Assembly: GCA_963721645.1 (NCBI GenBank)
Contig: CAVRJK010000002.1
Span: forward strand, 682,001 to 746,000
Direction: 5' to 3'
DNA from: JALZKA01 sp963721645
Lineage (GTDB): Bacteria > Actinomycetota > Thermoleophilia > Solirubrobacterales > 70-9
DNA: 64,000 bases
A model generated the notes under the pieces. That model had not been told where the DNA came from. It did not search any database and was given only the letters and a program-made list of their open reading frames with translations. This document shows positions 58,131 to 64,000 of this stretch, piece after piece. Every line of letters starts with the position of its first letter. Positions within the stretch are counted from its first letter, which is position 1. Both the position numbers and the translations under genes were made by a program.

Positions 58131-59366
58131 ATGAGCGAGACGCTGCAGGACAACGAGTTCCTTTTCACCTCGGAATCGGTCACCGAGGGTCACCCCGACA
58201 AGGTCGCCGATCAGATCTCAGACGGCGTCCTGGACGCGGTGCTCACCGACGATCCTTACGGGCGTGTCGCCTGCGAGACGCTGGTGAACACCGGCCTCGT
58301 CGTCGTGTCGGGAGAGATCTCGACCGAGATCTACGTGGATATCCAGGACATCGCCCGCGAGACGATTCGGGGGATCGGCTACACGGACGCCGAGCTCGGC
58401 TTCTCCGCCGACTCCTGCGCCGTCATCAACGCGATCGACAAGCAGTCACCCGATATCGCCCAGGGCGTTGACGCAGCCCTCGAGGTGCGCGAGGACTCAG
58501 ACGACGACGACGAGCGCGACGTCGCCGGAGCCGGCGACCAGGGGATGATGTTCGGTTACGCGTCGAACGAGACGGCGGAACTGATGCCCATGCCGATCTC
58601 GCTTGCCCACAAGCTGGCGCACCGTCTAGCGAAGGTGCGCCACGACGGGGACCTCGCATACCTGCGCCCGGACGGCAAGACCCAGGTAACGGTGCGATAC
58701 CAGGACGGGCGTCCCGTAGGGATCGAGAAGGTGCTGATCTCCACGCAGCACGCCGAGGGCGTCGAGCTTGACCAGATCCGCGGGGACCTTTGGGAGAACG
58801 TGATCGAACCCGTGCTTCCGGCGGAGATGTTCGACGCGGCCGAGCTGAACACGCACGAGAACCTTCTCGTCAACCCGACCGGCCGCTTCGTGATCGGCGG
58901 CCCCGTTGGCGACGCAGGCCTCACCGGCCGAAAGATCATCGTCGACACCTACGGCGGCATGGCCCGCCACGGCGGCGGTGCGTTCTCGGGCAAGGATCCC
59001 TCCAAGGTCGACCGTTCGGCGGCGTACGCCGCGCGCCACGTCGCCAAGAACATCGTGGCCGCGGGCCTGGCGGACCGCTGCGAGGTGCAGGTCGCCTACG
59101 CCATCGGCGTGGCTCATCCCGTTTCGGTCATGGTCGAGGACTTCGGCACCGGCAAGCTTTCGAGGGCCCGCCTCAACGATCTCGTGCTCGAGCACTTCGA
59201 CCTGCGCCCAGGCGCCTTCCGCGAGGAGCTAAGGCTCCACCGGGCGATCTACCAGCCGACGGCCGCGTACGGGCACTTCGGCCGGGAGGACGGCGATTTC
59301 ACCTGGGAGGAAACGAACAAGGCAGACGCATTGCGCGAAGCCGCGGGCGCCGAAGCCGTCGCCTAG
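58131..59366 (+). CDS. metK: S-adenosylmethionine synthetase
   Basis: 411 residues. FTSESVTEGHPDKVADQISDGVLDA, GAGDQGMMFGYASNET, GLTGRKIIVDTYGGMARHGGGAFSGKDPSKVDRSAAY (three characteristic blocks) are intact. It makes SAM from methionine and ATP as a tetramer. An acidic insert (REDSDDDDERDVAG) precedes the GAGDQG motif. Followed by a palindromic terminator-like element. Confidence 0.97.
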   Translation: MSETLQDNEFLFTSESVTEGHPDKVADQISDGVLDAVLTDDPYGRVACETLVNTGLVVVSGEISTEIYVDIQDIARETIRGIGYTDAELGFSADSCAVINAIDKQSPDIAQGVDAALEVREDSDDDDERDVAGAGDQGMMFGYASNETAELMPMPISLAHKLAHRLAKVRHDGDLAYLRPDGKTQVTVRYQDGRPVGIEKVLISTQHAEGVELDQIRGDLWENVIEPVLPAEMFDAAELNTHENLLVNPTGRFVIGGPVGDAGLTGRKIIVDTYGGMARHGGGAFSGKDPSKVDRSAAYAARHVAKNIVAAGLADRCEVQVAYAIGVAHPVSVMVEDFGTGKLSRARLNDLVLEHFDLRPGAFREELRLHRAIYQPTAAYGHFGREDGDFTWEETNKADALREAAGAEAVA

Positions 59367-59372
59367 CTCCTC

Positions 59373-59435
59373 GAGGGGTCAGACCCCTCACAAAGCGCTA
59401 ACAGTGTGAGCAAACGGTGAGGGGTCTGACCCCTC
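59373..59435. terminator. Large inverted repeat made of two GGGGTCAGACCCC elements
   Basis: GAGGGGTCAGACCCCTCAC (59373-59391) and its exact reverse complement (59417-59435) flank a 25-nt loop; each arm is itself palindromic. It lies between convergent metK and the PH-domain gene, so it may stop transcription from both sides. A third variant GGGGTGTTAGACCCC (59436-59450) contains the stop codon of the PH-domain gene. Confidence 0.65.
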
Positions 59436-59441
59436 GGGGTG

Positions 59442-59987
59442 TTAGACCCCTGCGGGGGGTGGCTGGTGGCCGTGCTGCTCGTCGCCCAGGCCGCCGGGAC
59501 CGCTTGCGTGCTGGAGCGAGCGGGTTGCCTCGTCGACCTTCTCGACGACGTCCTGAGGCTCGGAGACGCCGGCGAAGATGAAGTTGTAGTCGTCTCCCGC
59601 AGCCGTGTCGAAGTCGACGTCGCCGATCTGGAAGACGCGCTGGATCACGCCTTGGGTGACGTTCACATTCTGCACGCGCTCGAGGCGCGTCTCCTGGATC
59701 GTCCGGGAGACGATGCCCTTCTTGATGTGAAGGCGACGGTTCGTGATCGTGTAACTGGTCGCCACTCGCTTGATGAACCCGACGAGCACGGTGACACCGA
59801 CTCCGATGACCGCCAGAATCACGACCAGACTGTCATTCCGTTCGTCGATGACGCCGGTGCCGATCGCGACGAGAAAGCAGATGACTGCTGTGGCGAGCAG
59901 CCCCTTGATGTAGAAGTCGACGATCGAACGCCAAGAGGGGTGTCCCTCGAAGAGCACTCTTTCTCCAGGTCCAAGCTTGGGCGCCAC
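59442..59987 (-). CDS. Membrane protein with bacterial PH domain (bPH2/YdbT-like)
   Basis: 181 residues from GTG 59987, fixed by a TAATCT box 7 nt upstream; upstream in-frame codons are not expected to be translated. GERVLFEGHPSWRSIVDFYIKG, two membrane segments (LLATAVICFLVAIGTGV, LVVILAVIGVGVTVLVGFI) and a PH-like segment (TSYTITNRRLHIKKGIVSRTIQETRLERVQNVNVTQ, written here in parts) match the bPH2/DUF304 family. A His/Pro-rich C-terminal end is partly encoded by a repeat element. Function unknown. Confidence 0.78.
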   Translation of the reverse strand: MAPKLGPGERVLFEGHPSWRSIVDFYIKGLLATAVICFLVAIGTGVIDERNDSLVVILAVIGVGVTVLVGFIKRVATSYTITNRRLHIKKGIVSRTIQETRLERVQNVNVTQGVIQRVFQIGDVDFDTAAGDDYNFIFAGVSEPQDVVEKVDEATRSLQHASGPGGLGDEQHGHQPPPAGV

Positions 59988-59994
59988 GGCCCGG

Positions 59995-60000
59995 AGATTA
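59995..60000 (-). promoter_or_regulatory. -10 box (TAATCT) of PH-domain gene
   Basis: On the minus strand, 7 nt before GTG 59987; leaderless spacing. Confidence 0.55.
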
Positions 60001-60053
60001 CATCGAAGGCCCACCGGATAGCCGACAGCCGCACTTACGCACGTGCTTTTCGG

Positions 60054-60069
60054 GTTGCCGTTCGACAAC
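60054..60069. promoter_or_regulatory. Palindromic element ahead of priA (copy 2)
   Basis: GTTGCCGTTCGACAAC, one mismatch from the perfect palindrome at 5136-5151. Flanks also match (GCAC-TGCTT upstream; ACGCG-TA-GACAT downstream). Confidence 0.4.
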
Positions 60070-60085
60070 GCGCTAAGACATACAG

Positions 60086-62236
60086 GTGATCGCGAAAGTC
60101 GAACCGCTCACCACCGCTCGCGCTCTTCGTGGGCCTTTCGACTACAGGTTGAGCGAGCGATTCGCTGACGTGGGAGTCGGGAGCCTTCTCCTTGTTCCCT
60201 TCGGCCGGCAGCGCCTCCGCGGCGTGGTCGTCGGCATGTCCGAGACGTCTGAGTTGCCCGCCGAGCGCCTGGCAGAGCCGATCGCGACGCTCGGTCTCCC
60301 GCTGCCGCGAGGCCTCGTGGACCTCGGGCTCTGGGTCGCGCGGGAGTACTGCTCCACTCCCTCTCGCGGCTTGGAGCTCGTCCTGCCTCCTGGTGGAGGG
60401 AAGGGCGTCGGCGCCCGCACCGAGCTACGAGCCACGATTACGGCCGCAGGAGAGGCGGCCCTCCTCGGGGGGGAGCGTCTTGGACCGAAGCAGCGCCAGG
60501 CCCTCGAGCGGCTGGCCGCCGCTGACGGCCCGGTTGCCGCGGGAGACGACCGCGATGCACTGAAGCGAATGGAGCCGCGTGGGCTCGTGGAGCTCGCCGA
60601 AGAAGAGGTTTCCAGGCGGCCGGTGTCCGTGGCGGTCGGTGCGCGCGGGGAGCGCCCTGTCCTGACCGCCGCTCAGGAGGCCGCGCTTTCACGCATCGTC
60701 GAAGGCCTCGACGGCGAAGGCGGCGATCTGCTCCTCCACGGGGTCACCGGCTCGGGCAAGACCGAGGTCTATCTGACGGCAACCGAAGCTGCGCTCGAGC
60801 GCGGACGGGGCGTGATCATCCTGGTGCCGGAGATCGGGCTCACGCCGCAGACCGTCTCTCGATTCGTGGCGCGGTTCGGCGACAGGGTCGCCGTTCTTCA
60901 TTCGGCGCTGAGCGCGGGGGAACGACGCGACGAGTGGCTGCGCGTCCGTCGCGGTGAGGCGAGGGTGTGCGTAGGACCCCGATCCGCGGTCTTTGCGCCG
61001 GTGGAGGGGCTTGGCCTGATCGTCGTCGACGAGGAACACGACTCGTCCTACAAGCAGGAGTCGGACCCGCGCTACGACGCCCGTGACGTCGCCGTGCGCC
61101 GAGCTGCTTCCGAGCAGGCAATGCTTGTGGCCGGCACGGCGACACCCCGGCCGGAGAGCTGGGAGCGGCTTGAGCGGGTCGAGCTATCCGAGCGAGCCGA
61201 CGGCTCGCCGATGCCGGGGATCGAGATCCTCGATATGCGTGAGCGCGACGGCCGGGAGGGACCCCTCCACGCGCGCACACGCGAGGCCCTGTCGAGCCTC
61301 GCCGAGACCGGCGGGAAGGCGATCGTCATGGTGCCGCGACGGGGCTGGTCCCCGTTCCTCGACTGCCGGGCTTGCGGGCACGCCTGGTACTGCCCCAACT
61401 GCGACGTCTCGCTGGTGCTTCACCGGGCCGGCGACATCATGCGCTGCCATCACTGCGGCCACTCGGAGCGGGTGCCCGAGAGCTGCCCGGAATGCTCGTC
61501 GGTTTCGATCGCACGGCACGGCGCGGGTTCCGAGCAGGTGGCGGAGATAGTTGCCGGCGTCGTCGCGCCGCTTCCTGTCATGCGCCTCGACTCTGACTCG
61601 GCCTCGCGCAAGGGAGCCCACGCGGCCATTCTCGGAGAGTTCGATCGGGCCGACTCCGGGGTGCTGATCGGCACGCAGATGGTCGCCAAGGGCCACGATT
61701 TTCCAGACGTTGTCCTCTCGGTCGTCGTGGACGCCGATTCGAGCCTCCGGTTCCCCGACTTCAGGGCCGAGGAGCGGACCTTCGCCCTGGTCTCGCAGTT
61801 GGCGGGGCGGAGCGGTCGCGGGGGCGCCGGCCGGGTGCTCGTGCAGACCCTGGCACCGGGTGCCGAGGCCATCGTGCGCGCTGCGAACCACGACGCCGCG
61901 GGGTTCCTTGTTGGCGAGCTGGAACGGCGCCGCGAGCTTTCGTATCCGCCGTTCGCGACGCTCGTCCGGGTGGAAATGGCAGCCAAGGAGGCGCGAGCCG
62001 CAGAGAGCGCCGCACAGCAGACCGCTGCCCGCCTCCGTCCGCTCTTGCCTCGCGATGCGACGCTGCTCGGGCCGGCGCCACGGTTCCGCCTCCGTGACCG
62101 CGAGCGGCGCCAGGTGCTGGTGAAGGCGGCGGACCGCGCCGAGACGGTGGATGCCGTCCGCGAGGCGGTGGACGGTGCGATCGCATCGAAGGTGATGAAG
62201 GGTGTCCAGCTTTCCGTGGACGTCGACCCGCAGTAA
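60086..62236 (+). CDS. priA: Primosomal helicase PriA (N')
   Basis: 716 residues from GTG. The N-terminal 3'-DNA-binding domain (FDYRLSERFADVGVGSLLLVPFGRQRLRGVVVG in parts) is followed by the helicase domain with Walker A HGVTGSGKTEVYL and VDEEHDSSYKQESDPRYDARDVA. The zinc region has paired cysteines (CRACGHAWYCPNCD, CHHCGH, CPEC). GTQMVAKGHDFPDVVLSVVVDAD and QLAGRSGRGGAGRVLVQT complete helicase lobe 2. It restarts stalled replication forks. Next to def-fmt-rsmB, as in many bacteria. Confidence 0.94.
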   Translation: MIAKVEPLTTARALRGPFDYRLSERFADVGVGSLLLVPFGRQRLRGVVVGMSETSELPAERLAEPIATLGLPLPRGLVDLGLWVAREYCSTPSRGLELVLPPGGGKGVGARTELRATITAAGEAALLGGERLGPKQRQALERLAAADGPVAAGDDRDALKRMEPRGLVELAEEEVSRRPVSVAVGARGERPVLTAAQEAALSRIVEGLDGEGGDLLLHGVTGSGKTEVYLTATEAALERGRGVIILVPEIGLTPQTVSRFVARFGDRVAVLHSALSAGERRDEWLRVRRGEARVCVGPRSAVFAPVEGLGLIVVDEEHDSSYKQESDPRYDARDVAVRRAASEQAMLVAGTATPRPESWERLERVELSERADGSPMPGIEILDMRERDGREGPLHARTREALSSLAETGGKAIVMVPRRGWSPFLDCRACGHAWYCPNCDVSLVLHRAGDIMRCHHCGHSERVPESCPECSSVSIARHGAGSEQVAEIVAGVVAPLPVMRLDSDSASRKGAHAAILGEFDRADSGVLIGTQMVAKGHDFPDVVLSVVVDADSSLRFPDFRAEERTFALVSQLAGRSGRGGAGRVLVQTLAPGAEAIVRAANHDAAGFLVGELERRRELSYPPFATLVRVEMAAKEARAAESAAQQTAARLRPLLPRDATLLGPAPRFRLRDRERRQVLVKAADRAETVDAVREAVDGAIASKVMKGVQLSVDVDPQ

Positions 62237-62237
62237 G

Positions 62238-62275
62238 CGGGGTCAGGCACCTCTCATGAAAGGTGCCTGACCCCG
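62238..62275. terminator. 15-bp palindrome after priA
   Basis: CGGGGTCAGGCACCT (62238-62252) pairs exactly with AGGTGCCTGACCCCG (62261-62275), 8-nt loop, followed by TTT. Looks like an intrinsic terminator and belongs to the GGGGTCAG repeat family; the def -10 box begins 2 nt later. Confidence 0.65.
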
Positions 62276-62277
62276 TT

Positions 62278-62283
62278 TAAACT
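62278..62283 (+). promoter_or_regulatory. -10 box (TAAACT) of def
   Basis: 9 nt before the TTG start of def, directly after the terminator palindrome. Confidence 0.5.
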
Positions 62284-62292
62284 CGCGGCATC

Positions 62293-62970
62293 TTGAGTGA
62301 GCACCCCGACGTGGAGCCGGACGCGCCGATCGAAGGTCCGATCGAGGGCGATGCCGAGGGCGACGCCACCCCCGATGAGCCGACCGAGGAGGATCTTCGT
62401 CGCCGCGACGAGGCGCTCGCGGAGGTCGTCGTCTTCGGCAGCCCGGTCTTGCGCTCGAAGGCCTCCGATGTGCGCGAGTTCGGGCCGGCCCTGCGGGAGG
62501 AGGCCGATTACATGATCTCGATCATGCGCGACGCGATGGGCGTCGGCCTCGCCGCGACGCAGCTCGGGGCGCTCAGGCGTCTACTCGTTTTTCAGGCCGG
62601 GCCGGACGCGACTCCCACCGCGCTCGCGAATCCGGTGATCGAGTGGCACTCCGGGGATCTCGCGACCGCCGCCGAGGGCTGCCTGTCGCTGCCGAGGGTG
62701 ATCGTCGACGTTGAGCGGCCGCTACACGTCCGGGTCTCGGGCGCGGACATCGCGGGCAATCCGATCCTGATCGAGGCCTCGGGCCTCGAGGCTCGCGTGC
62801 TCCAGCACGAGATCGACCACCTCGACGGCGTGTTGATTCTCGACCGTACGGAGAAGGAGCAGCGCAAGGGGGCGATGCGTGCGCTTCGCGAGGGCACGAG
62901 CTTCACCCCGTTCGACCACGACTCCGAGGAGCAAGACGAAGACGCGGAGCCAGAGCCCGCCCGCGGGTGA
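62293..62970 (+). CDS. def: Peptide deformylase
   Basis: 225 residues from TTG. The three PDF motifs are present: GVGLAATQLG (about residue 83), EGCLSLP (about 128) and QHEIDHLDG (about 171), with the zinc ligands Cys and two His. An acidic N-terminal extension of ~45 residues (PDVEPDAPIEGPIEGDAEG) precedes the catalytic domain and is longer than usual. It removes the formyl group from nascent proteins, paired with fmt 15 nt downstream. Confidence 0.95.
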   Translation: MSEHPDVEPDAPIEGPIEGDAEGDATPDEPTEEDLRRRDEALAEVVVFGSPVLRSKASDVREFGPALREEADYMISIMRDAMGVGLAATQLGALRRLLVFQAGPDATPTALANPVIEWHSGDLATAAEGCLSLPRVIVDVERPLHVRVSGADIAGNPILIEASGLEARVLQHEIDHLDGVLILDRTEKEQRKGAMRALREGTSFTPFDHDSEEQDEDAEPEPARG

Positions 62971-62985
62971 GACGGTCGTAGCGAG

Positions 62986-63897
62986 ATGCCGCTCGCATAC
63001 CTCGGCACTTCTGACTTCGCTGCGACGGTGCTCCGGCGCATAGCCGCGAGTCCCCATCGTCCGGCGCTCGTCGTCACGCCGCCGGACCGCAAGCAGGGGA
63101 GGGGCCGCAAGCTCTCGCCGCCTCCGGTCGCCCGTGCTGCCGCCGAGTTGGGCCTCGAGCTTCACCAGACTGCAGACGTGAACGCGGAGGACTCCTCCGG
63201 CGCCCTCGGCGCGGCGGGGATCGACACGGGGATGGTTTGCGCTTTCGGGCAGTTGATCAAACCGGCGCTTCTCGACGAAGTCGAGATGCTGAACGTGCAT
63301 CCGTCGCTCCTGCCGCGCTGGCGCGGCGCGGCGCCGATCGAGCGCGCGATCATGGCGGGCGACCGAGAGACGGGGGTCGCGATCATGCGCCTCACGGAGG
63401 GCCTCGATTCAGGCCCGGTGGCGCTGACCGAGAAGGTGGCGATCGAGCCCAGCGAGGACTACGGGTCGCTCTCGGAGCGACTGGCGGCGCTCGGCGGCGA
63501 GATGGCGGTTCGCGCGCTGGAGCTTCACGCCGGCCGCGCGCTCGAGTTCATCGAGCAGCCGGAGGAAGGGCTCACCTATGCGGAGAAGATCACCGGCGAC
63601 GAGCGTCGGCTCGATCCGGCGCTGCCCGCAGTTGAGCTCGAGCGCATCGTCCGTGCGCTCAAGCCTCACATCGGGACTTACCTGGAACTCGAGGGCGGTG
63701 AGCGCCTCGGCGTGATCGAGGCTTCTGTCGCTCCCCTGGGACCGGCTCAGGGCGAGCTCACGGCGGACGGCGAAGGCCTTGTGGTCGGCACATCTGAGGG
63801 CGCGCTACGCCTGGGCGTCGTCAAGCCTGCGGGCAAGCGCGAGATGGCAGTCGCCGACTACCTGCGCGGCACCCCATCGCCACACCTGGCCCGTTGA
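62986..63897 (+). CDS. fmt: Methionyl-tRNA formyltransferase
   Basis: 303 residues. AYLGTSDFAATVLRRIAA, VVTPPDRKQGRGRKLSPPPV, VCAFGQLIKPALLDEVEMLNVHPSLLPRWRGAAPI (in parts) with the catalytic Asn/His/Asp set, and EGLDSGPVAL identify Fmt; a C-terminal OB-like domain follows. It formylates initiator tRNA using 10-formyl-THF, which the glycine cleavage genes upstream help to charge. Overlaps the next gene by 4 nt (TTGA). Confidence 0.95.
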   Translation: MPLAYLGTSDFAATVLRRIAASPHRPALVVTPPDRKQGRGRKLSPPPVARAAAELGLELHQTADVNAEDSSGALGAAGIDTGMVCAFGQLIKPALLDEVEMLNVHPSLLPRWRGAAPIERAIMAGDRETGVAIMRLTEGLDSGPVALTEKVAIEPSEDYGSLSERLAALGGEMAVRALELHAGRALEFIEQPEEGLTYAEKITGDERRLDPALPAVELERIVRALKPHIGTYLELEGGERLGVIEASVAPLGPAQGELTADGEGLVVGTSEGALRLGVVKPAGKREMAVADYLRGTPSPHLAR

Positions 63898-64000
63898 GCA
63901 TCGCGGCCACTCCAGCGCGCCGAGCCGCGTTCGAGGTCCTACGGCGCGTTTTCGAACACGACGCGTGGGCTGACCGGGCGTTTCCGGCCGCAGCTGAGCG
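63894..64000 (+). CDS. rsmB: 16S rRNA (cytosine-C5)-methyltransferase RsmB, N-terminal part (truncated by window)
   Basis: A TTG-started frame overlapping the fmt stop reads ATPARRAAFEVLRRVFEHDAW and continues off the window end. ARRAAFEVLRRV...AWADRAF is the NusB-like N-terminus of RsmB/Sun, which is the usual neighbour of def-fmt. Only 35 codons are visible, so the assignment rests on this motif and context. Confidence 0.7.
   Translation, partial: MSIAATPARRAAFEVLRRVFEHDAWADRAFPAAAE

Noticed and set aside
1..64000. tRNA, rRNA, CRISPR arrays, insertion sequences, prophage
   Set aside because: No cloverleaf with a GTTCRANNC T-arm context, no spaced direct repeats and no transposase or phage genes were seen by eye; a tRNAscan/CRISPR search was not run.

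Overview
The window is a gene-dense, high-GC bacterial chromosome segment with no insertion sequences, prophage, CRISPR array or recognisable tRNA/rRNA genes. Gene content and order (a dcw cluster running mraZ-rsmH-ftsL-ftsI-murE-murF-mraY-murD-ftsW-murG-murC-murB-ftsQ-ftsZ, a scpAB-rluB-aroH-hisC-DAHP synthase-tyrA-aroA-cmk-der run, a Ku/LigD-type NHEJ set, and a tad pilus set without a secretin) point to a monoderm actinobacterium. The Thermoleophilia/Solirubrobacterales look most likely; this is inferred from gene families and layout, not from a database search. MurE carries the DNPR signature of meso-diaminopimelate-adding enzymes.

Layout. 1-2.1 kb: end of an ECF vitamin-transporter ATPase and an S-component fused to an extracellular prenyltransferase-fold domain. 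2.0-7.1 kb: nitroreductase, GlpD, fructose-6-phosphate aldolase, a degenerate Rho-like protein and an unknown protein. 7.3-14.2 kb: a two-component system translationally coupled to CpaB, then a divergent pair (2-hydroxyacid dehydrogenase, EamA transporter), then CpaF-TadB-TadC. 14.3-15.2 kb: an unknown membrane protein. 15.4-31.5 kb: peptidoglycan and division (dcw) cluster with a MraZ operator and structured leaders ahead of mraZ and ftsZ. 31.6-36.1 kb: glycine cleavage system, with gcvPA interrupted by a 1-nt frameshift. 36.2-42.5 kb: MocR-type regulator, secreted M15-like protein, split NHEJ genes. 42.6-49.2 kb: trpS, FNT channel, ScpA/ScpB, RluB, chorismate mutase, HisC-type aminotransferase, secreted M15 peptidase. 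49.2-56.3 kb: an aromatic-rich leader peptide, tandem DAHP synthases of two subclasses, TyrA, AroA, Cmk and Der. 56.3-64 kb: DUF3352-like protein, MetK, PH-domain protein, PriA, Def, Fmt and the start of RsmB.

Two themes cut across the genes. First, many transcription units have a TAnnnT -10 hexamer exactly 6-8 nt (usually 7) before the start codon, so their mRNAs should be leaderless; this rule also fixes several start codons, including a possible ATC start. In two divergent pairs the opposing -10 boxes share the same TA. Second, a family of short palindromes (GGGGYCAGACCCC and relatives) sits in gaps, often directly before a -10 box or at gene ends. The most interesting single locus is 49.23-49.47 kb: a promoter, a 29-codon leader ending in a cluster of Tyr/Trp/Phe codons, and nested hairpins ahead of two DAHP synthase genes. 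It has the layout of a ribosome-mediated attenuator of aromatic biosynthesis built on a leaderless mRNA.
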